Source: an uncultured Halomonas sp.
GTDB taxonomy: Bacteria; Pseudomonadota; Gammaproteobacteria; Pseudomonadales; Halomonadaceae
Assembly: GCF_947490095.1 (NCBI RefSeq)
Contig: NZ_CANLFS010000008.1
Span: 62,001-126,000, forward strand
Reading direction: 5' to 3'
DNA length: 64,000 nucleotides
Shown: in pieces, positions 1-10,396 of the stretch
Position numbering within the stretch: position 1 is the stretch's first letter
How the letters are laid out: each line of letters starts with the position of its first letter
The notes under the pieces: model-generated
Seen by the model: the letters and a program-made list of their open reading frames with translations, nothing else
Told to the model about the DNA's origin: nothing
Databases searched by the model: none
Program-made: the position numbers and the translations under genes

Positions 1-967
1 GATCGCGGCAGCGAATCAGCGCCCCCCGCCGAGAGAGTGATTCCCGCACGATCCCATGGCGCTCCAGGGTCGGCAGCAGCCGATCGATGGCCGCCTCCAC
101 GGCATCCAGGTGCTCGTCGTCCCAGCCGACCAGAATGGCCTGGGCATCCTCGTCATGCTCGGCCTGGGAGAAGAGGTCCATGGCCAGCCAGTCGGGGTCT
201 GTCTCGCCATCCGACACCACCAGGATCTCCGAAGGCCCGGCGATCATGTCGATGCCTACCTGCCCGAAGACCGCCCGCTTGGCGGTCGCCACGTAGATAT
301 TGCCCGGCCCGACGATCTTGTCGACCCGCGGCACCGTCTCGGTGCCGTAGGCCAGGGCGGCGATGGCCTGGGCGCCGCCCACCGTGAACACCCGGTCGAC
401 CCCGGCAAGGTGGGCGGCGGCCAGCACCAGCTCGTTGAGCACGCCATCCGGCGTGGGCACCACCATGATGATCTCGCGGACACCGGCCACATGAGCGGGA
501 ATCGCATTCATCAGCACCGACGAGGGATAGGCCGCCTTGCCCCCCGGCACATAGATGCCGGCACGATCCAGCGGCGTGACCTGCTGGCCGAGGACGGTGC
601 CGTCCTTCTCGGTATATTGCCAGGACTCGGGCTTCTGACGCTGGTGGTATAGGCGAATGCGCTCGGCCGCCTGGGCCAGCGCCTCGCGCTGCTCGACGGG
701 CAGCCCTTCATAGGCGCGACGCAGGCGAGGCGCCGTCAGGGTCAACTCCACCATGCTCGCCGCCGAGAGGCGATCGAAGCGGTTGCTGGCTTCCACCAGG
801 GCCGCGTCGCCACGCCCCTTGACCGCCTCGAGAATCTCGCTGACGCGCGCCTGAACCTCACCATCCGAGACCCCTTCCCAGGCCAGCAGATGATCAAGCC
901 GCGCCGCAAAATCGGCATCGGTCGTGGCGAGGCGGGAGATTCCAGAAGAGGCGTTGGTCTCGGTCAT
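1..967 (-). CDS. hisD: Histidinol dehydrogenase, C-terminus cut by window edge
   Basis: Last steps of histidine biosynthesis: zinc-dependent, two-step NAD+ oxidation of L-histidinol to histidine in the cytoplasm. The frame opens at ATG 967 ([13 protein letters not shown]) and stays open to base 1, giving about 322 of the usual 430 residues; the missing part lies outside the window. Recognisable HisD segments include [20 protein letters not shown], a [13 protein letters not shown] segment, [14 protein letters not shown] and AGPSEILVV, all in family order. It follows hisG on the same strand after 94 bp, so the two probably share a transcript with murA. Identity is secure; only the C-terminus is unseen. 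Confidence 0.95.
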   Translation of the reverse strand, partial: MTETNASSGISRLATTDADFAARLDHLLAWEGVSDGEVQARVSEILEAVKGRGDAALVEASNRFDRLSAASMVELTLTAPRLRRAYEGLPVEQREALAQAAERIRLYHQRQKPESWQYTEKDGTVLGQQVTPLDRAGIYVPGGKAAYPSSVLMNAIPAHVAGVREIIMVVPTPDGVLNELVLAAAHLAGVDRVFTVGGAQAIAALAYGTETVPRVDKIVGPGNIYVATAKRAVFGQVGIDMIAGPSEILVVSDGETDPDWLAMDLFSQAEHDEDAQAILVGWDDEHLDAVEAAIDRLLPTLERHGIVRESLSRRGALIRCRD

Positions 968-980
968 GGCTGCATCTCTA

Positions 981-1020
981 TGGTGTCGGGCCTGTTGGTA
1001 TCGGGCCTGTTGGTATCGGG
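981..1020. repeat. 15-bp tandem repeat in the hisG-hisD spacer
   Basis: The unit cctgttggtatcggg occurs exactly at 991-1005 and 1006-1020, with a partial copy (tggtgtcggg) just before at 981-990. It lies between the hisG stop and the hisD start, in untranslated DNA. It looks like replication slippage; no regulatory role is evident. Confidence 0.7.
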
Positions 1021-1061
1021 CTGGTCGAGTCTGTCGGCAGGCACTTCAGTCGGCACACAGC

Positions 1062-1715
1062 TCAGCCAGCAACGCCTTCGCGGCGAGCGGCGACCGCTTG
1101 CTCGAGGCGCTCGAGCAGCGGCTTGATGCGCGCATGCTTCATGGTCATTGCCGCCTTGTTGACCACCAACCGAGTGGAGATCGGCGCAATCAGCTCACTG
1201 GGCTCCATTCCGTTGGCACGCAGGGTGTTACCGGTATCGACGATATCCACGATCTCGTCGGCCAGGTTCATCAACGGCGCCAGCTCCATGGCGCCGTAAA
1301 GCTTGATGACCTCGGCCTGAATGCCCTGTTCGGCATACCAACGCCGGGCGATATTGACGAACTTGGTGGCCACCCGGCGCCTGGCGAGGGCCGGCTCGGC
1401 GCCGCGAATCCCCGCGGTCATCAACTTGCAGCGGGCGATCTCGAGGTCCAGCGGCTCATAGAGTCCCTCGGCGCCATGCTCGAGAAGCACATCCTTGCCC
1501 GCCACCCCCAGATCCGCGGCCCCCAGCTGCACATAGGTCGGCACATCGGTGGCCCGGATGACCACCAGCTTGACATCGGGCAGGTTGGTATCGAACAGCA
1601 GCTTGCGGCTCTTGCCCAGGTCCTCTACCGGCTCGACGCCGGCGTCGGCCAGCAGCGGCAGGGTCTCGTCGAGAATACGGCCCTTGGAGAGGGCCACGAT
1701 CAATTGTTTGCTCAT
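1062..1715 (-). CDS. hisG: ATP phosphoribosyltransferase, short form
   Basis: First committed step of histidine synthesis: condenses ATP with PRPP to phosphoribosyl-ATP. The protein is 217 residues, the length of the short HisG(S) class, which lacks the C-terminal regulatory domain and in known systems needs the HisZ subunit for activity and feedback by histidine; hisZ is not in this window. N-terminus [20 protein letters not shown] and the segment [21 protein letters not shown] are typical. The start ATG at 1715 follows murA by 37 bp on the same strand. The murA-hisG-hisD order is common in Gammaproteobacteria. Confidence 0.96.
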   Translation of the reverse strand: MSKQLIVALSKGRILDETLPLLADAGVEPVEDLGKSRKLLFDTNLPDVKLVVIRATDVPTYVQLGAADLGVAGKDVLLEHGAEGLYEPLDLEIARCKLMTAGIRGAEPALARRRVATKFVNIARRWYAEQGIQAEVIKLYGAMELAPLMNLADEIVDIVDTGNTLRANGMEPSELIAPISTRLVVNKAAMTMKHARIKPLLERLEQAVAARREGVAG

Positions 1716-1752
1716 GCTTTCGCCTTGGTCATTTCATTGATCAAGCTAGAGG

Positions 1753-3027
<1,275 letters not shown>

Positions 3028-3282
3028 TCAGGCGCCGAGGTTCTCCGACGCACCTTGCCACTGCGTCGGGGTGTAGGTCTTGATGCTCACGGCATGCAGC
3101 GCGCCGGATGCGATCTCGTCGGACAGCGCGCCATAGATCAACTGCTGACGCTTCACCGGTGACAGCCCCGCGAAGCGCTCGCCCACGGCGACCACCTGGA
3201 AGTTGCAGCCCTCGCCCTGAATATGAAACTCGCAGTCATCGATACGCGACTCGAGCAGCCCCTTGACGTCATTGGGTTGCAT
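3028..3282 (-). CDS. ibaG: BolA-family protein IbaG
   Basis: An 84-residue single-domain BolA-like protein. Family members work with monothiol glutaredoxins in iron-sulfur cluster handling and acid stress; IbaG (YrbA) is the form encoded between the mla genes and murA in E. coli, the same position as here. The typical FAGLSPVKRQQLIYGAL segment and a conserved histidine (ALHAVSIKTYTP) are present. Start ATG 3282 precedes a clean MQPNDVKGLL N-terminus. Function is by homology and context. Confidence 0.93.
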   Translation of the reverse strand: MQPNDVKGLLESRIDDCEFHIQGEGCNFQVVAVGERFAGLSPVKRQQLIYGALSDEIASGALHAVSIKTYTPTQWQGASENLGA

Positions 3283-3302
3283 GGTCAGGCACTCCTTTTG
3301 TA

Positions 3303-3334
3303 GTACTGAATGTCGTACTGAATGTCGTACTGAA
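3303..3334. repeat. 12-bp tandem repeat upstream of ibaG
   Basis: gtactgaatgtc is repeated exactly at 3303-3314 and 3315-3326, with a third partial copy (gtactgaa) at 3327-3334. It sits about 20 bp upstream of the ibaG start, in the 163-bp gap separating ibaG from mlaB. It could be slippage or a repeated protein-binding site in an ibaG-murA promoter; the sequence alone does not decide. Confidence 0.7.
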
Positions 3335-3445
3335 ACGGTAATCAGCGTCGGGGCCGACGACGGATGCGCCTCCTGTCGACGGCCGACATGGAGGCTACAT
3401 GGTAATGAAAAGCCCTTCGCTTGGCGATCGCCCCGCCAACCGAGG

Positions 3446-3781
3446 CTAGTCGCCCACCGCCACGAGAGGCAGCAGACGCTCGAGGCCGGCCAGATCGGTC
3501 AGGGGCGACAGCGCCGGCGAGAGGGACACCCGCTCGAGGGTCAGCCCGGCGCGCCGGGACGCGCGGGCCCACTCCAGCAGCACCGAGAGTGCCGCCGTAC
3601 TCACGTCCGCGACACCGCCCAGATCGAAGCTGACGGCCTCCCCCGCCTGACGCCCCGCGAGCCAGCGACTCCCCGCATCGGCGAGTTCGGTGGCGCGCTC
3701 GAAGCTCACCCTCCCGGAAACTACCAGGCATTGGGCGCTGGCCTCCAGGCAGAGACCATCGCGCTCAAGCAGTGGAGTCAC
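3446..3781 (-). CDS. mlaB: MlaB-like STAS-domain protein
   Basis: Small cytoplasmic STAS protein of the Mla retrograde phospholipid transporter; in E. coli MlaB binds the ATPase MlaF and stabilises the MlaFEDB complex. The 111-residue protein has the STAS pattern, with SFDLGGVADVSTAALSVLLE containing the Thr/Ser-rich loop that contacts the ATPase. It begins with GTG at 3781 and overlaps the mlaC stop by 4 bp (GTGA), indicating translational coupling. STAS domains diverge strongly, so the call rests on fold pattern plus position at the end of mlaFEDC. Confidence 0.9.
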   Translation of the reverse strand: MTPLLERDGLCLEASAQCLVVSGRVSFERATELADAGSRWLAGRQAGEAVSFDLGGVADVSTAALSVLLEWARASRRAGLTLERVSLSPALSPLTDLAGLERLLPLVAVGD

Positions 3782-4416
3782 TCGCCCTGCTCCAGCTTCT
3801 CGACGCCGACATCGGGCGACCAGCCATCGATGACGGCATCATAATCACGCCCATGGTTACGCATCGCCTGGTCGAACTGATTGCGGAAGGTCAACCCCAG
3901 GTTGATGCCGTTGACGATGACGTTGACCACCCGCCAATCGCCATCGTCGAGGCGCAGCGAGTAGCTGACCGGATAGACGGTACCGTCGTTGGCCACCACT
4001 TCCATGTCGACGCCGGCCTGGTCCTCATGGCGGCGAGCGTCCTGACTCTCGAGCACGCGCAGCTCACGATAATCGAAGGTGACCAGGCCCTTGGCATAGG
4101 TGTCGATCAGGGTCTGGCGGAAGGTTTCGACGAAGCGCGAGCGCTGGCGGGGCGTGGCATTGGCGAAGTAACGCCCCATCACGCTGGCCCCGATATAGCG
4201 AAAATCGGCGATGCTGTCGAGGCTGTCATCCACCAGTGCCTCGAGTTCGGGCATGTTCTGGGCGAAGTGATCGCGCCGGCCCTCGATCTTGCCGGTCAAC
4301 GTTTCGACGCTGTGGCGAATCACCTCGTCGGGGCTGCGCTCGGGCGCCGCCTGGGCGGCCAGGCTGATTACCAGGCTCAGCACCAGGGTCACCAGGGCCA
4401 GTGGAATACGGTTCAT
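3778..4416 (-). CDS. mlaC: MlaC periplasmic phospholipid-binding protein
   Basis: Periplasmic shuttle that carries phospholipid between the outer-membrane MlaA complex and the inner-membrane MlaFEDB transporter. The 212-residue precursor has a signal peptide (residues 1-23, ending LAAQA). The rest matches the Tol_Tol/MlaC fold: MGRYFANATPRQRSRFVETF, then VVNVIVNGINLGLTFRNQF near the C-terminus. It lies 57 bp after mlaD and overlaps mlaB. Confidence 0.96.
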   Translation of the reverse strand: MNRIPLALVTLVLSLVISLAAQAAPERSPDEVIRHSVETLTGKIEGRRDHFAQNMPELEALVDDSLDSIADFRYIGASVMGRYFANATPRQRSRFVETFRQTLIDTYAKGLVTFDYRELRVLESQDARRHEDQAGVDMEVVANDGTVYPVSYSLRLDDGDWRVVNVIVNGINLGLTFRNQFDQAMRNHGRDYDAVIDGWSPDVGVEKLEQGE

Positions 4417-4473
4417 GGCAACGTCTCCATGTCGGAATCGGTAAGAATCGGACAGCGCCAGACGGTCAGCGTC

Positions 4474-4938
4474 TTAGTCGCTGACCATGTTTGACACAAA
4501 TTGCTGAATGAGTTCTTCGAGCACCAGGGCCGACTGGGTATCCCGGAGGGTATCGCCATCGGCCAGGGACTCGGGGTCACCGCCCACGGTAAGCCCCACA
4601 TATTGCTCGCCGAGCAGCCCCGAGGTCAGGATCGCCGCCGTGGTATCCCGGGACAGCTGACCTTCCAGCTCGCCATCGATCTCGAGGACGACCCGGGCAT
4701 CGTACCAGTCGGTATCGAGCTCCACGGCCACCACACGCCCGACGGTGACACCGGCCATGGTCACTCGTGCCCGCGACTTCAGGCCCCCGATATTGGCGAA
4801 GTTGGCCTCCAGGCGGAAGGTGTCGCTGGGCGCCTGGACGCTCATGCCGCTGACCCGCAGGCCGAGAAATACCATGCCGAGGATGCCGGCGAGCATGAAC
4901 AGCCCCACCCCCAGTTCCAGGGTTTTACTGCGCTTCAT
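4474..4938 (-). CDS. mlaD: MlaD, MCE-domain protein of the Mla transporter
   Basis: Inner-membrane-anchored MCE protein; in E. coli six copies form a ring on MlaE and receive lipid from MlaC. The protein is 154 residues, with one N-terminal transmembrane segment (LGVGLFMLAGILGMVFLGL, about residues 8-26) and a single MCE domain (FRLEANFANIGGLKSRARV, then GLLGEQYVGLTVGG). It is slightly shorter at the C-terminus than the E. coli protein. Start ATG 4938; 34 bp separate it from mlaE. Confidence 0.96.
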   Translation of the reverse strand: MKRSKTLELGVGLFMLAGILGMVFLGLRVSGMSVQAPSDTFRLEANFANIGGLKSRARVTMAGVTVGRVVAVELDTDWYDARVVLEIDGELEGQLSRDTTAAILTSGLLGEQYVGLTVGGDPESLADGDTLRDTQSALVLEELIQQFVSNMVSD

Positions 4939-4972
4939 CTAGAATCTCCACATCTGGGCAATCGCTTGCCGC

Positions 4973-5755
4973 TCAGGCGAGGCCACCGAACATCACGGCG
5001 GTCAGCACGAAATCGAGGCCAAGCACGGCCAGCGAGGAATAAACCACGGTACGGGTAGTGGCCCGCGAGATGCCTTCCGACGTCGGCACCAGGTCATAGC
5101 CCTGGAACACGGCGATCCAGGTCACCACCACGGCGAACACGAGACTCTTGAGGATGCCGTTTCCGACATCATCGACGAAGTCGACGCTGGCCTGCATGTT
5201 GGACCAGTAAGACCCCTCGAAGACCCCCAGCCAGTCGACCCCCACCAGGTAGCCACCGTAGATGCCGACGACGCCGAATCCCACCGTCAGCAGGGGGAGA
5301 GCCACGAAGCCCGCCCACAGCCGCGGCGCCACCACCCGACGCAGCGGGTCGACGCCGATCATTTCCATGCTGGTCAACTGCTCGGTGGCCTTCATCAGCC
5401 CGATTTCGGCGGTGAGTGCTGACCCGGCACGCCCGGCAAACAGCAGTGCCGCCACCACCGGGGCCAGCTCTCGCAGCAGGGAAAGCGCCACCATCTGGCC
5501 CAACGCATCCTCGGCACCGAAGTCGACCAGGATGGTATAGCCCTGCAGCGCCAGCACCATGCCGATGAAGAGCCCCGAGACGAGCACGATGGCCAACGAC
5601 AGCACGCCGATGAAGTGCATCTGACGCACCCAGAGATAAAGCCCCTCGCGGCTCGGCACCCCCACCGCGGACTGCATCAAAAAGATGCTGGCCCGCCCCA
5701 GCGACTCGAGCAGATCACAGCCCCAGCCTCCCAGGCGGCGAATTCGCTGGATCAT
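4973..5755 (-). CDS. mlaE: MlaE permease of the Mla transporter
   Basis: Integral inner-membrane permease subunit of the Mla ABC complex. The 260-residue protein has several hydrophobic segments and the MlaE hallmark [19 protein letters not shown], followed by [20 protein letters not shown], the coupling region that contacts the MlaF ATPase. Its ATG at 5755 overlaps the mlaF stop by 4 bp (ATGA), implying coupled translation. Confidence 0.97.
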   Translation of the reverse strand: MIQRIRRLGGWGCDLLESLGRASIFLMQSAVGVPSREGLYLWVRQMHFIGVLSLAIVLVSGLFIGMVLALQGYTILVDFGAEDALGQMVALSLLRELAPVVAALLFAGRAGSALTAEIGLMKATEQLTSMEMIGVDPLRRVVAPRLWAGFVALPLLTVGFGVVGIYGGYLVGVDWLGVFEGSYWSNMQASVDFVDDVGNGILKSLVFAVVVTWIAVFQGYDLVPTSEGISRATTRTVVYSSLAVLGLDFVLTAVMFGGLA

Positions 5756-6597
5756 CGCGGGTCTCCGGTGCTTAACATATCGCTGACGAAGTCCATGGCC
5801 GGATAATGAAACGGCACGGGCCCATCCGGCTCGCCGTGGACAAACTGGCTGACCCGGGGGTCCTGGTCCACGTCGAGGCTCTTCGGCGTACCATGGGCCA
5901 TGACCCGGCCGTCGGCGATCACATAGACGTAATCGGCGATGGACAGGGTCTCCTTGATATCGTGGGAGACCACGATGGACGTCAGCCCCAGCGCCTGATT
6001 GAGGCGCTTGATCAGCTGCACCAGCACGCCCATGGAGATCGGGTCCTGGCCGACGAACGGCTCATCATAGAGGATCAGCTCGGGGTCCAGGGCAACGGCC
6101 CTGGCGAGCGCCACCCGGCGCGCCATGCCACCGGAGAGCTCCGAGGGCATCAGCTCCCGGGCGCCGCGCAGGCCCACCGCCTCGAGTTTCATCAGCACCA
6201 GGTCGCGGACCATGGCCTCGGGCAGATCGGTATGCACTCGCAGCGGGAAAGCCACATTCTCGAAGACGCTCAAATCGGAGAACAGTGCCCCGCTCTGGAA
6301 GAGCATGCCCATGCGCCGGCGCATGGTGAACAGCGCTCGCCGGGACTGGCGATGCACATCCTGGCCATCGATCAGCACCCGCCCCGCCTCCGGGATGAGC
6401 TGGCCGCCGATCAGCTTGAGCAGGGTGGTCTTGCCGCTACCGCTGGGGCCCATGATGGCGGTGACGCCACCACGCTGGATCGTCATGTCGACGCCGCGGA
6501 AAATCTCCTTGTCGCCACGCACGAAATGCAGCCCCTCCACCGCCACGAAGGGAGTGTCACTCATCGGCTCAACCATACCTGTAAAATTAACGAACAT
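5752..6597 (-). CDS. mlaF: MlaF ATPase of the Mla transporter
   Basis: Cytoplasmic ABC ATPase that powers MlaE. Walker [10 protein letters not shown] (residues 50-58), signature [14 protein letters not shown], Walker [15 protein letters not shown] and the switch histidine in VVSHDIKET are all intact. The frame opens at ATG 6597 with an AGGA 4 nt upstream; an internal ATG at 6564 (MSDTPFVAV) aligns better with family N-termini, so the first 11 residues are uncertain. It heads the leftward operon mlaFEDCB-ibaG-murA and is divergent from yrbG. Confidence 0.96.
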   Translation of the reverse strand: MFVNFTGMVEPMSDTPFVAVEGLHFVRGDKEIFRGVDMTIQRGGVTAIMGPSGSGKTTLLKLIGGQLIPEAGRVLIDGQDVHRQSRRALFTMRRRMGMLFQSGALFSDLSVFENVAFPLRVHTDLPEAMVRDLVLMKLEAVGLRGARELMPSELSGGMARRVALARAVALDPELILYDEPFVGQDPISMGVLVQLIKRLNQALGLTSIVVSHDIKETLSIADYVYVIADGRVMAHGTPKSLDVDQDPRVSQFVHGEPDGPVPFHYPAMDFVSDMLSTGDPR

Positions 6598-6644
6598 CGT
6601 ATCCTAACCACCCTACCGGGCGCCAGCCCGCCACCATCCATGGG

Positions 6645-6673
6645 TTGCACCACTTCCGGCCAGCACGTTTAAT
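6645..6673 (+). promoter_or_regulatory. Candidate sigma-70 promoter for the yrbG-kds-lpt genes
   Basis: TTGCAC at 6645-6650 and TTTAAT at 6668-6673 are separated by 17 bp, placing a start site near 6680, about 33 bp before the yrbG ATG, in the 115-bp divergent gap to mlaF. The -10 matches consensus at five of six positions; the -35 only at three. Seen by eye only. Confidence 0.35.
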
Positions 6674-6712
6674 AGCGCCTTTCCGCCACTGTCCGGTTGA
6701 GTGAGTCGCCCC

Positions 6713-7669
6713 ATGCTGTTACCCCTTTTCGCCGTGCTGCTGGGCCTTGTCGCCCTGCTGTGGAGTGCCGACCACTTCGTCGGCGCGGCCGCCGCCACGG
6801 CGCGCCGCGCCGGCATGAGCACCATGCTGGTCGGCATGACCATCGTCGCCCTGGGCACCTCGGCGCCGGAGATCGTGGTATCGCTGATGGCCTCCCTCGA
6901 TGGCATTCCCGACCTGGCCACCGGCAATGCCCTGGGCTCCAACATCGCCAATATCGGCCTGGTGCTAGGCATCACCGCGATCGTCGTGCCGATCCCGGTA
7001 CGCTTTTCCATGGTGCGCCGGGAGCTGCCCCTGCTGCTGGGCGCCACCGGCCTCGCCGGCTACACCCTGGCCAATGGCCACCTGGGCCGCCTGGATGCCG
7101 GCCTGCTTGTCGCCTTGCTGGTATTCAGCCTGTGGTGGCTGTTTCGCGCCGACACCCCGGACGCCGAGGAAGCCGTGGCGGGCGACATCCCGGACATGGC
7201 ACTGCCTCGCGCCCTGCTGTGGCTGACGGTAACGCTTGCCGTGATGGTGGCCGGCTCCCGCGGCCTGGTATGGGGGGCCAGCGAGATCGCCCGCGGCATG
7301 GGGGTCAGCGAGCTGACCATCGGCCTGACCATCGTGGCCATCGGCACCAGCCTCCCCGAGTTGACGGCCTGCGTGGCCAGCGCCCTCAGGCGCCATCATG
7401 ACCTGGCCATCGGCAACGTGATCGGCTCCAACCTCTTTAATCTTCTGGCCGTGCTGCCGGTGCCCGGACTGCTTGCGCCGGGAGCGATTGATTCCGCCGC
7501 CGGCGAGCGCGACTACCCCGTGCTGCTGCTGCTCACCCTGGCCCTGGGCGCCCTGCTGCTCTGGCATCGCCGCAACCATCTCGGCCGACTCCCCGGCGTG
7601 GCCCTGGCCGCCACCTATGCCGGCTACCTGATCTGGCTCGGCATGACCAGCCTGGGCGGCGGCGCTTGA
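6713..7669 (+). CDS. yrbG: YrbG-family calcium/sodium antiporter
   Basis: Inner-membrane cation:calcium exchanger of the CaCA superfamily. Two inverted alpha-repeats carry the ion-binding signatures: GMTIVALGTSAPEIVVS with GNALGSNIANIGLVLG in the first half, and GLTIVAIGTSLPELTA with GNVIGSNLFNLLAVL in the second. With ATG 6713 the protein is 318 residues and its N-terminus (MLLPLFAVLLG) aligns with E. coli YrbG as I recall it; an in-frame GTG lies 12 bp upstream. It precedes kdsD, as in E. coli. Confidence 0.92.
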   Translation: MLLPLFAVLLGLVALLWSADHFVGAAAATARRAGMSTMLVGMTIVALGTSAPEIVVSLMASLDGIPDLATGNALGSNIANIGLVLGITAIVVPIPVRFSMVRRELPLLLGATGLAGYTLANGHLGRLDAGLLVALLVFSLWWLFRADTPDAEEAVAGDIPDMALPRALLWLTVTLAVMVAGSRGLVWGASEIARGMGVSELTIGLTIVAIGTSLPELTACVASALRRHHDLAIGNVIGSNLFNLLAVLPVPGLLAPGAIDSAAGERDYPVLLLLTLALGALLLWHRRNHLGRLPGVALAATYAGYLIWLGMTSLGGGA

Positions 7670-7701
7670 GTCACGACGCACAACAGGCAACAATCGACGC
7701 C

Positions 7702-8691
7702 ATGACATCCGACACGCCTTCGGCCGGCTCGGCCCTTCGTGATAGTGCCCGGCGCACCCTGCGCCTCGAGCAACGCGCCATCGGCGCGCTGGTGGCACGC
7801 CTCGACGACGCCTTCGACCGGGCCTGCGAGCTGGCCCTGGCCTGCCGCGGCCGCGTGGTGGTGACCGGCATGGGCAAGTCCGGCCATGTCGCGGGCAAGA
7901 TCGCCGCCACACTTGCCAGCACCGGCACACCGGCCTTCTTCGTCCATCCCGGCGAGGCCAGCCACGGCGATCTGGGCATGATCACCCCCGGCGACGTCGT
8001 ACTGGCACTCTCCAACTCCGGCGAAACCGCCGAGGTGACGGCCCTGCTGCCACTGCTCAAGCGCATGAAGGTCCCCCTCATCAGCATGACCGGGCGCCCC
8101 GCCTCGAGCCTGGCACGCCACGCCGAGGCACACCTCGACACCGGCGTCGAACGCGAGGCCTGTCCCCTCGATCTGGCGCCGACGGCGTCGACCACCGCCG
8201 CCCTGGCCATGGGCGATGCCCTGGCCGTGGCCCTGCTCGAGTCGCGCGGCTTCACCGCCGAGGATTTCGCCCTCTCCCACCCCGGTGGCAGCCTGGGCAA
8301 GCGTCTGCTTCTGCGGGTCAGCGACCTCATGCACAGCGGCAGCAGGCTGCCCCGGGTGCCGCTGGGAAGCCCGCTTCGCGATGCCTTGCTGGAAATCACT
8401 CGCCAGGGCCTCGGCTTCACCTGCGTGGTGGCGCCCGACGGCCGCCTCGCCGGGGTCTATACCGACGGCGATCTGCGCCGCACCCTGGACCAACACAGTG
8501 ACCTCAGCGGGCTGGTCGTGGACGACGTGATGACCTGTCCAGGCAAGCGAACCTCCCCCGAGACCCTCGCGGCAGAAGCGGTAAGCCTGATGGAGGACCA
8601 CCGCATCTCCGCCCTGGCCGTGGCCGACGCCGATGGCCGCCCGGTGGGTGCCCTGCATATGCACGACCTGCTCGCCAGCGGCGTGATCTGA
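7702..8691 (+). CDS. kdsD: D-arabinose 5-phosphate isomerase
   Basis: Converts ribulose 5-phosphate to arabinose 5-phosphate, the entry into Kdo synthesis for LPS. An N-terminal SIS domain (VVTGMGKSGHVAGKIAATLA; STGTPAFFVHPGEASHGD) is followed by two CBS repeats in the C-terminal third (VSDLMHSG; VYTDGDLRRTL; DVMTCPGK). ATG 7702 gives 329 residues and aligns with E. coli KdsD; an in-frame TTG at 7666 overlapping the yrbG stop is the alternative start. Followed by kdsC after 21 bp. Confidence 0.96.
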   Translation: MTSDTPSAGSALRDSARRTLRLEQRAIGALVARLDDAFDRACELALACRGRVVVTGMGKSGHVAGKIAATLASTGTPAFFVHPGEASHGDLGMITPGDVVLALSNSGETAEVTALLPLLKRMKVPLISMTGRPASSLARHAEAHLDTGVEREACPLDLAPTASTTAALAMGDALAVALLESRGFTAEDFALSHPGGSLGKRLLLRVSDLMHSGSRLPRVPLGSPLRDALLEITRQGLGFTCVVAPDGRLAGVYTDGDLRRTLDQHSDLSGLVVDDVMTCPGKRTSPETLAAEAVSLMEDHRISALAVADADGRPVGALHMHDLLASGVI

Positions 8692-8712
8692 TCTCAACGA
8701 CAAGGAGCCCCC

Positions 8713-9270
8713 ATGCCCCACACCTCGCCCCTTCAGGACCCCCAGCTCAACGCCCGCCTGCGCCGGATTCGCCTGCTCGCCCTGGACGTCGACGGCGTGC
8801 TCACCGATGGCCAGCTCTACTTTCAGGCCGACGGCATCGAGATCAAGGCGTTCAACGTCCAGGATGGCCACGGGCTGAAGCTGCTCAAGCGAGCCGGGAT
8901 CCAGGTGGCGCTGATCACCGGCCGCGAATCCCCCACGGTCACTCATCGCGCGGCCGCCCTGGGCATCTCTCATGTCTTCCAGGGTATCGAGAAGAAGCTG
9001 CCGGTCCTGCGGGAACTCACCTCACGCCTGGGACTGGAGCTCGACCAGGTGGCCTACTGCGGCGATGACATGCCCGATGTCGGCGCCATCCGCCGCGCCG
9101 GCGTAGGCATCAGCGTGCCCAACGCCCCGACGTATATCCAGAAGCACGCGGACTGGGTCACCGAGCGTAGCGGCGGCCAGGGCGTCGCCCGTGAAATTGC
9201 CGATACCCTGCTGCGCTCCCAGGGCCACTGGGACGCGGTCGTCGACACCTATCTCCACGGGGCCGGCTGA
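8713..9270 (+). CDS. kdsC: 3-deoxy-manno-octulosonate-8-phosphatase
   Basis: HAD-superfamily phosphatase that releases Kdo from Kdo 8-phosphate. HAD motif I is LALDVDGVLTDG (about residues 21-32), motif II is LITGRES, and motif IV YCGDDMPDV is also intact. It is 185 residues, the compact C0-cap tetramer type. A strong AAGGAG stands 5 nt before ATG 8713. Confidence 0.97.
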   Translation: MPHTSPLQDPQLNARLRRIRLLALDVDGVLTDGQLYFQADGIEIKAFNVQDGHGLKLLKRAGIQVALITGRESPTVTHRAAALGISHVFQGIEKKLPVLRELTSRLGLELDQVAYCGDDMPDVGAIRRAGVGISVPNAPTYIQKHADWVTERSGGQGVAREIADTLLRSQGHWDAVVDTYLHGAG

Positions 9271-9274
9271 CATC

Positions 9275-9859
9275 ATGCCCCTGCCGCGCCCCGGTTTTCG
9301 TACCTGGCTGGCTCTGCTGCTGCTGGCACTGGGCGCCGGCCTGGCGCTGCTTGACCTCCATGAGCCCGGCGCCCCCGGACAGGCGCCGGGCGCCACCGTT
9401 GGCGAACCCGACTTCTACCTCGAGTCCGCCCGCCTCACCCGCTACGATGCCCAGGGCCGCCCTCATCAGCGGGTGACCACACCACGCCTGGTTCACACCC
9501 CCGAGGATGATGTGACGCGCCTGGAGGCGCCACGCATCAGGCTCCATGATGATGCCGGGCGACTCTGGCTCGCCGAGGCCGACAAGGGAACCTTGGGGCC
9601 CGGCGGCAACCCGCTGAGTCTCGATGGCAACGCCCGCCTGGAAGCCCCCGCCGAGCGCTGGGAGCTCGAGACCCAGGCGCTGCACTACGATGCCGACACC
9701 GGCCACGCCTGGAGCACGACCCCTGCCACGCTGCGCCAGCCGCCCCAGCGCATGAGTGGCGACCGGTTCGATGCCTGGCTCAATGACAACCGAGCACGCC
9801 TGACCGACAATGTTCGCGGCCACCACCCGCCCGAGACACTCGAGGAGTCTTCTCCATGA
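9275..9859 (+). CDS. lptC: LptC, LPS export bitopic membrane protein
   Basis: Single-pass inner-membrane protein of the Lpt bridge that receives LPS from LptBFG and passes it to LptA. ATG 9275, 4 bp after the kdsC stop, gives 194 residues with one N-terminal membrane segment (TWLALLLLALGAGLALLDL), then the periplasmic jellyroll, with EPDFYLESARLTRYDAQGRP matching the family start. It overlaps lptA by 4 bp (ATGA). Sequence is poorly conserved in this family, but position and architecture are clear. Confidence 0.94.
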   Translation: MPLPRPGFRTWLALLLLALGAGLALLDLHEPGAPGQAPGATVGEPDFYLESARLTRYDAQGRPHQRVTTPRLVHTPEDDVTRLEAPRIRLHDDAGRLWLAEADKGTLGPGGNPLSLDGNARLEAPAERWELETQALHYDADTGHAWSTTPATLRQPPQRMSGDRFDAWLNDNRARLTDNVRGHHPPETLEESSP

Positions 9860-10389
9860 AGCGCCCCCACCCTCCCCGCCTCGCCTGTGCACTCCTGCTG
9901 GCACTGCTGGCGGTCGCCCCGGCGAGCCAGGCCCAGGACCCGTCTCAACAGCAGGATGCCAGCGCCCCCATCCTGGTGGAGGCGGATCGCCTCGACCTCG
10001 ATGATCGCGCCGGCACCGCCGTCTATACCGGCAATGTGGATATTCGCCAGGGCAGCATGCGCCTGACCGGCAACCGCGTCGAGATACGACGCAATGCCGC
10101 CGGCGAGCTCTCCCAGGCGACCGCAACCGGCGACCGGGCCTACCTGGAACAGCAACCCGACCCCGCCGAGCCGGTCATCAAGGGCTGGGGGCGCACCATC
10201 GTCTACCATGTGGCCGAGCGGCGCGTGGAGCTGATCGACCGCGCCGAGCTCCATCAGGGAGGCGACACCTTCGAGGGCGGCTACCTGGAATACTTCCTCG
10301 ATCGCCGCGTGGTCCAGGCCCGCGCCGATGCCGAGGGCGTCGAAGGCAGCCAGCGCATTCGCATGACCCTCCAGCCAGAACAAGAGTAG
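9856..10389 (+). CDS. lptA: LptA, periplasmic LPS transport protein
   Basis: Soluble periplasmic beta-jellyroll protein that polymerises into the LPS bridge between LptC and LptD. The 177-residue precursor has a signal peptide (residues 1-26, ending ASQA). OstA-family signatures include [40 protein letters not shown], and repeated lengths of beta-strand. It overlaps the lptC stop and precedes lptB by 7 bp. Confidence 0.96.
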   Translation: MKRPHPPRLACALLLALLAVAPASQAQDPSQQQDASAPILVEADRLDLDDRAGTAVYTGNVDIRQGSMRLTGNRVEIRRNAAGELSQATATGDRAYLEQQPDPAEPVIKGWGRTIVYHVAERRVELIDRAELHQGGDTFEGGYLEYFLDRRVVQARADAEGVEGSQRIRMTLQPEQE

Positions 10390-10396
10390 GAGAGCC

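Noticed and set aside
7624..8973. A 449-codon minus-strand frame opposite kdsD and kdsC.
   Set aside because: Composition is His/Gln/Gly/Ala-rich with no recognisable domain, and both plus-strand genes have intact catalytic motifs.
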